From contig JBPCTY010000047.1 of the NCBI GenBank assembly GCA_051011415.1, positions 19,346-83,345 of the forward strand: a stretch of DNA of 64,000 nucleotides, written 5' to 3'. Position numbers and translations under genes: made by a program. Source of the stretch: SZUA-442 sp051011415. Lineage in GTDB: Bacteria; Actinomycetota; Acidimicrobiia; Spongiisociales; UBA5794. This document shows positions 24,538-32,117 of the stretch, in pieces. How positions within the stretch are numbered: position 1 is the first letter of the stretch; every line of letters begins with the position of its first letter. Under the pieces are notes generated by a model. It made no database searches. It saw only the letters and a program-made list of their open reading frames with translations, and was not told the DNA's origin.

Positions 24538-25287
24538 ATGCGCATCAAACCAAATGCAGGCGTGGCTGTCGGGCTGGCCGTGGTCTACATGGCCATCTTT
24601 GGAGGCGTGTTCTACGCATCCGGCGTCGAATACGACGCGGTGACAGATTCGGCAGAGAATGTTCGGGCCGGGCTCGTCACCCCACTCGCCGCTGGTGCGA
24701 TCGCACTGGTTGCCATCACTTTCTTCCTCGGCTGGTGGAAGCCGGCGCTGCGTGAGCGGTCTCGCGTGCATGGGTGGCTGATCGCGATTCCGATTGTGAT
24801 GGTGCTCACCCTTCTCGTCGGCATCGACTACGGCAACCTCGGAGAGCTTGATTCCGAGCTCTTGTTGTGGATCGGCATCGGATCGCTGCTGGTCGGATTC
24901 AACGAAGAACTGATGTATCGCGGGCTCGCCATCGTCGGGTTCAGAGGTTCTGTATCAGAGGGATATGTGTGGCTGTGGACATCGGTGTTGTTCGGGTTGC
25001 TTCACAGCATCAACTTCCTGCTCGGCCAGGGTCTTGGTGCCACCCTCCAGCAGGTAGTCGTCACTTTTGCCATTGGCTCGGGGATGTACATCGCGAGAAG
25101 GACAACCGGATTGATTGTGGTCCCCATGGTGATGCATGCGCTGTGGGACTTCTCGAGCTTCACGCAGTCCGAAGGTCGCAGCATCTCAGGCCTGCTGTCC
25201 TACGTCGCACTGCTCGCCGTGATCATTGGGCTCATCGCCGGTCGAAAACACCTGTTTGCGTCCACAGAATCGGAGCAAACTGTCTGA
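24538..25287 (+). CDS. CPBP-family intramembrane metalloprotease
   Basis: A 249-residue polytopic protein of the CPBP (Abi/CAAX protease) family. The motifs are in order: NEELMYRG (EExxxR), FGLLHSINFLLGQG (second His) and MHALWDF (third His), with about seven hydrophobic segments. Homologues cleave prenylated proteins, process bacteriocin leaders or act as scaffolds. The ATG at 24538 has AAGGA upstream; the longer frame from 24481 has no such site. It is divergent from the ABC ATPase. The substrate is unknown. Confidence 0.87.
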   Translation: MRIKPNAGVAVGLAVVYMAIFGGVFYASGVEYDAVTDSAENVRAGLVTPLAAGAIALVAITFFLGWWKPALRERSRVHGWLIAIPIVMVLTLLVGIDYGNLGELDSELLLWIGIGSLLVGFNEELMYRGLAIVGFRGSVSEGYVWLWTSVLFGLLHSINFLLGQGLGATLQQVVVTFAIGSGMYIARRTTGLIVVPMVMHALWDFSSFTQSEGRSISGLLSYVALLAVIIGLIAGRKHLFASTESEQTV

Positions 25288-25293
25288 GTCAGG

Positions 25294-26241
25294 TCAGGTC
25301 GTGAATCCGTTGGCTGCCATCCACTCGTCGTTGAACACCTTCGACAAGTAGGAGCGGCCAGAGTCGGGAAGGATCACGACGACGAGATTGTCGGGAGATT
25401 CCGTAGCGACCCGGATGGCTCCAGCCACCGCCATGCCACATGAGCCGCCAACGAGGATGCCCTCTTCAACGGCAAGCCTTCGGGTCATGTCGAACGCTTC
25501 TGCGTCATTCACCATCTCGTATCGATCGGTGAGATCAGGGTCATAGGTGGAAGGCCAGAAGTCCTCGCCGACTCCTTCGATCATGTAGGTGGTGACGTCG
25601 TCGTCGGTGGCCGCCGTGTAGATGGACCCTTCAGGGTCGACTCCGACGACAACGAGGTCTGGGTTCATGGTCTTGAGGTACCGGGCATTCCCAGAGATGG
25701 TGCCACCGGTGCCGACACCCGCAACGAAGATGTCGATCTGACCATCTGTCTGTTGCCAGATCTCAGGTCCGGTTGTGTCTACGTGCGCTTGTGGGTTCGC
25801 CGGATTGGAGTACTGGTCGGGTCTGTAGTGCCCGGGCTTCGATGCGAGCTCGTTTGCGACGGAGTAGTACGAGCGGGGGTCCTCTGGCTGCACATCCGTG
25901 GGGCAGAGCACCACCTGCGCGCCGTACGCGCGCAGCAGATCCTGCTTCTCCTTGGACTGCTTGTCCTGCATCACGCAGATGAGGTTGTATCCGCGAATGG
26001 CGGCGATCATGGCAAGACCGACCCCTGTGTTGCCACTGGTTGGCTCAACAATCGTGTCCCCTGGCTGGATCCAGCCGTTCTCTTCGGCACGTTCGATCAT
26101 GCCGAGCCCGATGCGGTCCTTGATGGAGCCACCTGGGTTCATGTACTCAATCTTGCCAACGAGGTTCCCCGGGGGGTGGAGTCTTGAGAGCCGGACCAGC
26201 GGTGTGCCGCCGATCGCCTCAACGATGTTGTCGTGGATCAT
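25294..26241 (-). CDS. Cystathionine beta-synthase (catalytic domain only)
   Basis: A 315-residue fold-type II PLP enzyme. Lysine Lys41 lies in GGSIKDRIG, the phosphate-loop is GVGTGGT, and the substrate loop TSGNTGVGLAM is of the CBS type (Ile/Val-Gly-Leu). The C-terminal end with SGRSYLSKVFNDEWM also matches CBS better than CysK. The regulatory CBS-domain pair of mycobacterial and human CBS is absent. It would condense homocysteine with serine (or O-acetylserine). TAACCT (26248-26253) ends 6 nt before the ATG. It is divergent from the next gene, together likely forming transsulfuration. Confidence 0.85.
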   Translation of the reverse strand: MIHDNIVEAIGGTPLVRLSRLHPPGNLVGKIEYMNPGGSIKDRIGLGMIERAEENGWIQPGDTIVEPTSGNTGVGLAMIAAIRGYNLICVMQDKQSKEKQDLLRAYGAQVVLCPTDVQPEDPRSYYSVANELASKPGHYRPDQYSNPANPQAHVDTTGPEIWQQTDGQIDIFVAGVGTGGTISGNARYLKTMNPDLVVVGVDPEGSIYTAATDDDVTTYMIEGVGEDFWPSTYDPDLTDRYEMVNDAEAFDMTRRLAVEEGILVGGSCGMAVAGAIRVATESPDNLVVVILPDSGRSYLSKVFNDEWMAANGFTT

Positions 26242-26320
26242 GCGCTCAGGTTATCTGCACAACGTTGGACGGTGGTCGAATGACACCCATACTTCGTGGC
26301 CTTGCCCAGCGACTGACGAG

Positions 26321-26326
26321 TATCGT
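26321..26326 (+). promoter_or_regulatory. -10 box of the cystathionine gamma-synthase/lyase gene
   Basis: TATCGT ends 6 nt before the ATG at 26333; TAACCT at 26248-26253 serves the opposite CBS gene. The 91-bp region between holds both promoters, so a shared regulator is possible. Confidence 0.5.
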
Positions 26327-26332
26327 CCTCGC

Positions 26333-27484
26333 ATGACCGAAGATCGTTTTGAGACCCTTGCGATACATGCCGGGCAGGAGCCTGAGCCGACGACCGGTGC
26401 GGCTGTCGTGCCCATCTATGCAACGTCCACCTATGTGCAAACAGCACCGGGCGAGCACACGGGGTACGAGTACTCGCGCACCGACAATCCAACTCGTACC
26501 GCCCTCCAGACCCAGATCGCCGCTCTCGAGGGTGTGGGGGAGGCCGATGAGGGCGGTTGTGTGGCAACCTCGTCCGGCCTTGCTGCAACTGCACTAATCG
26601 GCTATTTGCTCAAACCGGGTGATCACATCCTGTTGCCCAACGATGCATACGGGGGAACCTTCAGGCTGGTTGCACGTGTCATGGCAGAACACGGCATCGA
26701 GTGGTCAGCAGTGGACATGACCGATGCAGCGGCGCTGGCATCGGCGGTTCGGCCCTCGACAAAGGTGGTGTGGGTTGAGACGCCAACGAACCCGCTGCTT
26801 CGTGTCGTGGACGTCGACATCGTCGTCGCTGCTGCGTCCGGCGTTGGTGCCTGGGTTGTTGTCGACAACACGTTTGCAACGCCATACCTCCAGCAGCCCC
26901 TCGCCCAGGGAGCACACATGGTGGTGCACTCCTCAACCAAGTACCTCGGAGGTCACTCGGACACCGTCGGGGGAGCGATTGTCACCAACGACGGAGATCT
27001 TCATGAACGGCTCCGCTATCTCCAGAATGCGACGGGCCCTGTGCCTGGGCCGTTCGATTGCTACCTCGTGCTGCGTGGCATAAAGACACTCGGGGTCCGG
27101 ATGGATCGACACGTTGCAAACGCGACGCTTGTTGCCAACTTCCTGGACGATGACCCAAGGGTTGCCGAGGTCTGGTACCCAGGGTTGCCGTCCGACGCCG
27201 GACATGCGGTGGCTTCGCGGCAGATGTCGGGATTCGGGGGCATGGTGTCGTTCCGTCCGATTGGTGGCTTGGCAGCAGCGAACGAGATGGTGACGCGGAC
27301 GAGGCTCTTCTTTCTCGCCGAGAGCCTTGGCGGTGTCGAGTCGCTCATCGAGGTGCCAGCAGCCATGACACATCTCTCAGTCGAAGGAACAGACCTCGAG
27401 GTGCCGGAGGACCTGGTTCGCCTCAGTGTCGGCATCGAGCACGCCGACGACCTGCTGTCCGATCTTGATCGTGCTCTGGGTTGA
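26333..27484 (+). CDS. Cystathionine gamma-synthase/lyase family PLP enzyme
   Basis: A 383-residue Cys/Met metabolism PLP enzyme. It shows IHAGQEPEPTTGAAVVPIY at the N-terminus, YSRTDNPTRTALQ, VDNTFATPYLQQPL and the Schiff-base lysine in HSSTKYLGGHSD (Lys203), ending with LSVGIEHADDLLSDLDRAL. Whether it is MetB (synthase) or the lyase CGL is not decided by eye; its neighbour CBS favours reverse transsulfuration to cysteine. The ATG at 26333 follows TATCGT by 6 nt; the much longer frame back to 25898 is antisense to CBS and is not real. Confidence 0.9.
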   Translation: MTEDRFETLAIHAGQEPEPTTGAAVVPIYATSTYVQTAPGEHTGYEYSRTDNPTRTALQTQIAALEGVGEADEGGCVATSSGLAATALIGYLLKPGDHILLPNDAYGGTFRLVARVMAEHGIEWSAVDMTDAAALASAVRPSTKVVWVETPTNPLLRVVDVDIVVAAASGVGAWVVVDNTFATPYLQQPLAQGAHMVVHSSTKYLGGHSDTVGGAIVTNDGDLHERLRYLQNATGPVPGPFDCYLVLRGIKTLGVRMDRHVANATLVANFLDDDPRVAEVWYPGLPSDAGHAVASRQMSGFGGMVSFRPIGGLAAANEMVTRTRLFFLAESLGGVESLIEVPAAMTHLSVEGTDLEVPEDLVRLSVGIEHADDLLSDLDRALG

Positions 27485-27504
27485 TTCGGTACGCTCGTCT
27501 TCGC

Positions 27505-27522
27505 ATGGATAGCGCCACTTGA
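27505..27522 (+). CDS. Putative leaderless mini-ORF ahead of rsgA
   Basis: ATG-GAT-AGC-GCC-ACT-TGA (Met-Asp-Ser-Ala-Thr). TACGCT (27490-27495) lies 9 nt before this ATG, and the TGA overlaps the TTG start of rsgA (TTGA). The arrangement allows leaderless initiation followed by termination-reinitiation at rsgA. It could also be chance; five codons give no other support. Confidence 0.35.
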   Translation: MDSAT

Positions 27523-28547
27523 CAGACCCGAAGCTCTATGAACTCGGCTGGAGCGATGCGTGGGAAACCAAACGCGCAGCGTCACGTGTCTTCGGCCAGC
27601 CGGCAAGGGTGGTTCGTCACGACGCAGTGAAGGTGCTCGTCGCAACACCTGATGCGGTCGGCCAGGTCACATTCCCCAAGAAAATGAACCTTGCGGTTGG
27701 CGATTGGGTGCTGATCACCAACGAGACTGTTTCAGCAGTTCTTCCGAGGGAGAACGCCCTTGAGCGTGACAATGCTGAGTACGGGACACAGGTCATCGGC
27801 GCAAACCTCGATTTGGTCTTCGTCGTATTCGGTGCCGACCGTCCTCTACGGCAGCGAAAGGTGATGCGGTTCGCAGCATTCGCCGGTGACATCGATGCCA
27901 CTCCGGTCGTCGTCATCTCAAAGAGCGACGTTGCAGGTGACGTTGACCAGATCCACAGCACGATCGCATCTTGGCTCCCTGGCATTGAGGTCCTCAGCGC
28001 GTCAGTGCGAACTGGTCAGGGACTCGACGTGATCGTCGAGCATCTGGCTGGCAGGACGGCAACTTTCATCGGGGAATCAGGAGCAGGAAAGTCTTCCCTC
28101 GTGAACGCATTGATGGAAGACGAGGTTGCGTGGATCGGCGAAGTCCGTGAGGGCGACGCAAAAGGGCGCCATACGACAACGCACCGAGAACTCCATCGTC
28201 TTCCCGGGGGTGGGCTTGTCATCGACAATCCCGGCATCAGGGCGCTTGGTCTCTCCGCAGACGGTGGCGGGCTCGAGTCGGCGTTCGAGGACGTCGAAGA
28301 CCTCTCGACGCAGTGCCGTTTCCGCGACTGTGCCCACAAGTCGGAACCAGGCTGCGCTGTTCGCGCCGCGATCGAGAGCGGGGAGGTTTCCGAGGACAGG
28401 TGGAAGGCCTATCTCCACTTCGTCGATGAGCAATCCGAAGCGGCGGCTCGGTCTGAGGATCGAGAGCGTCAGGCTGATGTACGTCGCGAGGCGGCGGCAG
28501 CTCAGCGTGCACGGGAAGCCAGGGACGACGAAGACCGAGAGTTCTAG
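27519..28547 (+). CDS. rsgA: Ribosome small-subunit GTPase RsgA (YjeQ)
   Basis: A 342-residue circularly permuted GTPase for late 30S maturation. An N-terminal OB fold precedes VISKSD (G4), GESGAGKSSLVNAL (G1), GDAKGRHTTTHRE (G2) and DNPGIRALGL (G3). The zinc motif follows in CRFRDCAHKSEPGC. A 40-residue charged tail with R/E/A repeats follows. The start must be the TTG at 27519, since an in-frame TAG occurs at 27510-27512 and no ATG or GTG follows soon. An ATG-led mini-ORF ends across it. RsgA binds near the decoding centre and releases RbfA. Confidence 0.93.
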   Translation: MTDPKLYELGWSDAWETKRAASRVFGQPARVVRHDAVKVLVATPDAVGQVTFPKKMNLAVGDWVLITNETVSAVLPRENALERDNAEYGTQVIGANLDLVFVVFGADRPLRQRKVMRFAAFAGDIDATPVVVISKSDVAGDVDQIHSTIASWLPGIEVLSASVRTGQGLDVIVEHLAGRTATFIGESGAGKSSLVNALMEDEVAWIGEVREGDAKGRHTTTHRELHRLPGGGLVIDNPGIRALGLSADGGGLESAFEDVEDLSTQCRFRDCAHKSEPGCAVRAAIESGEVSEDRWKAYLHFVDEQSEAAARSEDRERQADVRREAAAAQRAREARDDEDREF

Positions 28548-28569
28548 CGCTGTACGTGTGTGATCCCGG

Positions 28570-28959
28570 TCAGGGGTTGACGCCGATCTTGTGTATCTCG
28601 ATGACTCCGTTGACTCGAATCTGGTCGTCTGGCAACGGATACTCGGTGCGGTCGGTGTACTTACGGGCGAGATCGTCGATCAGCCATCTCCCATCCGCCT
28701 CGAATGTGGTCACGGCGCCTCTGAGCACGTAATTGCGATAGTCGTCGCCGATTGTGGTGAACGAGAGGCCGACTCTGGGATCCCTGCGAATGTTTGCTGT
28801 CTTGATCCTGCCCTCCGCAGTAGAGAAGAGCAGCGAGTCTCCGTCGCGTCCGATCCAGATCACCGAAACCTGGGGTGATCCGTCGGGCATCACGGTCGCC
28901 ATGTGCACGAACACCTTGTCGTCGAGTGCAGACTTCACTTCTTCTGGCAGCTGCAACAT
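28570..28959 (-). CDS. PPOX-class F420-dependent oxidoreductase
   Basis: A 129-residue split-barrel flavin/deazaflavin-binding protein. The HMATVMPDGSPQVSVIWIG and LLFSTAEGRIKTANIRRDPRVGLSF stretches match the short actinobacterial PPOX / FDOR-B group, which mostly use F420. It would reduce small conjugated substrates. Coenzyme use is inferred from family, and F420 biosynthesis is not in this window. GGGAGGG directly precedes the ATG, a strong Shine-Dalgarno site, with a TAACGT box further upstream. Confidence 0.87.
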   Translation of the reverse strand: MLQLPEEVKSALDDKVFVHMATVMPDGSPQVSVIWIGRDGDSLLFSTAEGRIKTANIRRDPRVGLSFTTIGDDYRNYVLRGAVTTFEADGRWLIDDLARKYTDRTEYPLPDDQIRVNGVIEIHKIGVNP

Positions 28960-29013
28960 TCCCTCCCAATCGTGTGAAAGCCGACGTTATCTGATCCGCC
29001 TAGCCTCCTTGTC

Positions 29014-29784
29014 GTGGATCTTCAGCTTGCAGACAAAGTGGTTCTCGTCACCGGCGGAGCAGGTGGCATCGGTGCGGCCATCTGCCGGGCATTCGCAAAC
29101 GAGGGGGCCCGGGTCGCCGTCCACTACCACTCCAGTGATGACGCAGCCAAGCGCCTCGCTGACGAGATCGGTGGTGCAGCTTTCGCTGCTGACCTCACTG
29201 ACGCCGCCGAAGCGGTTGCGATGGTCAACGCCGTCGTCGGGCACTTCGGTGGTCTCGATGTGTGCGCGGCAAATGCCGGTTGGTATCCGAGCGAGGACAA
29301 ACCGATCTGGGAGGTCGAGCCCGATCGATTTGCGACGGTTATCGACAGAAACCTCACCGTTGCCTACACAACCGCAAGAGCGTTTCTCGGGAGAGCCGCG
29401 ATCACCGGGCATGGAGCCTTGATCTTCACCTCTTCCACGGCTGGCCACTTCGGTGAGGCTGGTCATGCGGACTACGCAGCTGCCAAAGCTGCGCTGTCCT
29501 ACGGGTTCCTCAATTCACTCAAGAACGAGGCCGCCCGCATCGGTGACGGTGTTCGTGTCAACGCCGTTGCTCCGGGGTGGACAGTGACGCCAAAGCGAGA
29601 GGCAGCCGGAGTCGACGAAACGCATGTGGCCAAGGCAACATCAACGATGTCGCGAAAGCAGCTTGCAACGCCCGACGATGTTGCACGACAGGTCGTCGTG
29701 CTCGCTTCGGATGTCGTAAGCGCTCATCAGACAGGTCAGGTCGTGACTGTTGCCGGAGGAATGGAGGGAAGGCAGATTCCATGA
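29014..29784 (+). CDS. Short-chain dehydrogenase/reductase
   Basis: A 256-residue classical SDR. It has TGGAGGIGAA (nucleotide motif, residues 13-22), CAANAG (NNAG variant), catalytic Ser near 141 in FTSSTAG, Tyr154 and Lys158 in YAAAK, and a VTVAGGM end typical of FabG-like SDRs. NAD(P)-dependent oxidoreductase. The GTG start follows TAGCCT (29001-29006) by 7 nt. It is ATGA-coupled to the class V aminotransferase, so the pair likely shares a pathway; the substrate is unknown. Confidence 0.88.
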   Translation: MDLQLADKVVLVTGGAGGIGAAICRAFANEGARVAVHYHSSDDAAKRLADEIGGAAFAADLTDAAEAVAMVNAVVGHFGGLDVCAANAGWYPSEDKPIWEVEPDRFATVIDRNLTVAYTTARAFLGRAAITGHGALIFTSSTAGHFGEAGHADYAAAKAALSYGFLNSLKNEAARIGDGVRVNAVAPGWTVTPKREAAGVDETHVAKATSTMSRKQLATPDDVARQVVVLASDVVSAHQTGQVVTVAGGMEGRQIP

Positions 29785-30956
29785 TCGATATCACTCGCCT
29801 CAGAGCGGAAACTCCAGGTGTTGAGCACGTTGTCCACCTCAACAATGCCGGGTCCGCATTGATGCCTTCGCCCGTGGTTGACATGATCCTTGGCTATCTC
29901 GAGTACGAGGTGCTCAACGGCGGCTATGAGGCACACGCCAAGTTTGAGAACGAGATCGACTCTGTCTACGGCTCGCTCGCCACGCTGATCAACGGTCATT
30001 CGAATGAGATCGCTCTCTCCGACAACGCAACCCGTGCGTGGGATATGGCGTTCTACGGAATGGGACTTGGCGAGGGCGACCGGATCCTCACGACAACGAC
30101 CGAGTACGTGTCGAACTGGGCGGCCTACCTGCATCTCCGCGACACCCGAGGCATTGTGGTTGACGTCGTTCCCGGCACGAGCGACGGGGAGATTGATATT
30201 GATGCACTCGACTCGATGATTGACGGTTCAACAAAGCTCATCACCCTCAATCACATTCCCACGAATACCAGCGTCGTGAACCCTGCTGTGGCAGTGGGCA
30301 GCGTTGCGAAGGACCACGGTGTGCCGTTTCTGCTCGATGCGTGTCAGTCCGTGGGTCATCTGCCCGTCGATGTTGAGGAGATCGGTTGCGACATGCTGGC
30401 TGCGACATCACGGAAGTATCTGCGGGGTCCCCGTGGCGAGGGATTCCTTTATGTCCGTACCGGATTCCTCGACATGCTGTCTCCACCGTTCGTTGAGGAG
30501 TTCAGCGCCCTGATCATCAGGCCAGATTCCTATGTCTTGAAGCCGGATGCTCGACGCTTTGAGACATGGGAGAAGAACTACGCCAACGTGCTCGGGATGG
30601 GCGCAGCTGCGGACTATGCGATGAGCATCGGCATCGAGAGCATTTGGGCTCGGATTTCGGCGTTGGCAGCGTCCCTGCGTGACCTTCTGGCCGACCTCGA
30701 GGGATTGGTACTCCACGACATCGGTTCCACGAAGAGCGGGATCGTCACCTTTTCTGTGGATGGCCGGCCGAGTATCGAAGTTCAGGAATTGCTATCGGAG
30801 CGAAAGATCAATGTGTCCGTGACCACCAGCAGGTCTGCTCCGATTGACATGCACGAACGCGGACTGGACAGTGCGGTCCGTGCATCGGTGCACGCCTACA
30901 ACTCCGAGGCCGAGATCGACACCTTCATCGATGCGATGTCGGTCATCGCGTCCTAG
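29781..30956 (+). CDS. Class V aminotransferase-fold PLP enzyme
   Basis: A 391-residue fold-type I enzyme. It begins HLNNAGSALMP, the substrate-pocket pattern of cysteine desulfurases and related epimerases and lyases. Asp187 is in LLDACQSVGH, and Lys212 in TSRKYLRGPRGEGFLY is the Schiff-base residue. No catalytic Cys loop of NifS/IscS is obvious, so isopenicillin-N-epimerase-like, EgtE-like C-S lyase or kynureninase-like activity are all possible. It starts with an ATG overlapping the SDR stop. No neighbouring gene identifies the substrate. Confidence 0.82.
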   Translation: MIDITRLRAETPGVEHVVHLNNAGSALMPSPVVDMILGYLEYEVLNGGYEAHAKFENEIDSVYGSLATLINGHSNEIALSDNATRAWDMAFYGMGLGEGDRILTTTTEYVSNWAAYLHLRDTRGIVVDVVPGTSDGEIDIDALDSMIDGSTKLITLNHIPTNTSVVNPAVAVGSVAKDHGVPFLLDACQSVGHLPVDVEEIGCDMLAATSRKYLRGPRGEGFLYVRTGFLDMLSPPFVEEFSALIIRPDSYVLKPDARRFETWEKNYANVLGMGAAADYAMSIGIESIWARISALAASLRDLLADLEGLVLHDIGSTKSGIVTFSVDGRPSIEVQELLSERKINVSVTTSRSAPIDMHERGLDSAVRASVHAYNSEAEIDTFIDAMSVIAS

Positions 30957-30957
30957 G

Positions 30958-32001
30958 TCAGCCAGGGAACGGTTGACCGTTCCGGAAGGCATCGATGAAT
31001 GCCTGGGCCTCATCCGTTGGCACGACATAGGCTCGTCCGTCGCTGCCCTTGTGATTCCGCACCGGCACTGTCGCTGAGTCGATATTGCCGGATCGGAGGG
31101 TGAGGGCATCGCGTCCCAGATCAGCCATTCGGCCGAGGGTCAGTCCCTCGTCTGCGGTGATCTGATCGGCAAACGTCGGCAGGAATCCAGCGAGGTTGAA
31201 AGCACTCGACGGGCTGGTGACCTGATCGAACAGTGCGATGAGAAGCTGCTGCTGACGACCAGTTCTAGAGATGTCGCCCCCTCCGGCGGACTCCCACTGC
31301 CCGTTTCGCAGCTCCTGATACTTGCGTGAACGTGCGTAGGCAACGGCCTGTTCTCCGTTGAGAGTCTGTCGCCCGGCATCCGCTTGGAAGCCGGACGTGG
31401 TGTCCCGTCCTGGGTAGGTGAAGTCGATCGTCACACCACCCAGAGAGTCCACGACTGCTCCAACCCCTGCGAAATCGATCTCCATGTAGTGGTTGATCGG
31501 AATGCCGACTTCCGACTGAACGGTCTGCACGAGCAGGTCGGGCCCGCCAACGACGTATGCCGCGTTGATGCGATTCGTGCCGTGGCCCGGGATGTTCGCT
31601 TGCCAGTCTCGAGGAATGCTGAGCATCTGGATCGACTGACCGGGGACCAGGTGGGCAAGCATGATCACGTCGGTGCGGCGGCCAGCGAACTCTCCGAACT
31701 TGTCGTCCCATTCGTCTGGCAGCGTCGACCGATCGTCGACCCCGACAAGCAGGAAGTTCACGGGCTCGCCTGAAGCAACTGCCGTCTCGAGTGAGGTCAA
31801 GTCATCAGAAGCGATTCGCTCGATCTTGCCCTCTGTGTACTGGAGGTATCCGTAGCCGGCGAAGACGCCGGCGACCGCGACGAACAGAAGGAACAGGACA
31901 AACTTCTGGAAGAAGCTCCACCGTTTCTTTGGACGCGGCTCGCCGGGTTGCGGCGTCTCTACACGCGGGATCTCTGGAAACGTCTCGGTAACACGGGACA
32001 T
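30958..32001 (-). CDS. LytR-CpsA-Psr (LCP) family ligase
   Basis: A 347-residue membrane-anchored protein. A Lys/Arg-rich cytosolic N-terminus is followed by one TM helix (FVLFLLFVAVAGVFAGYGYL) and an extracellular LCP domain. It has VNFLLVGVDDRS, GRRTDVIMLAHL, SIPRDWQANIPGHGTNRINAAY and the SLGGVTIDF strand. LCP proteins attach wall polymers (teichoic acid, arabinogalactan or capsule) from lipid carriers onto peptidoglycan. The ATG is preceded by TAACCT at 9 nt (32011-32016). The stop is 1 bp from the convergent aminotransferase stop. Confidence 0.93.
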   Translation of the reverse strand: MSRVTETFPEIPRVETPQPGEPRPKKRWSFFQKFVLFLLFVAVAGVFAGYGYLQYTEGKIERIASDDLTSLETAVASGEPVNFLLVGVDDRSTLPDEWDDKFGEFAGRRTDVIMLAHLVPGQSIQMLSIPRDWQANIPGHGTNRINAAYVVGGPDLLVQTVQSEVGIPINHYMEIDFAGVGAVVDSLGGVTIDFTYPGRDTTSGFQADAGRQTLNGEQAVAYARSRKYQELRNGQWESAGGGDISRTGRQQQLLIALFDQVTSPSSAFNLAGFLPTFADQITADEGLTLGRMADLGRDALTLRSGNIDSATVPVRNHKGSDGRAYVVPTDEAQAFIDAFRNGQPFPG

Positions 32002-32117
32002 GGGCTCTGGAGGTTAGAGACTGACCCCTGATAGCGAACTGCATTGGCGGCTTCTGCAGCGACAGACACGCACGAGCCAGCTGAAACTGTGGTCAAGACG
32101 CACTGTACGATCACACT

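Noticed and set aside
25898..26332. N-terminal extension of the cystathionine gamma-synthase/lyase gene
   Set aside because: It overlaps CBS antisense and includes the promoter region; the homologous N-terminus begins at 26333.
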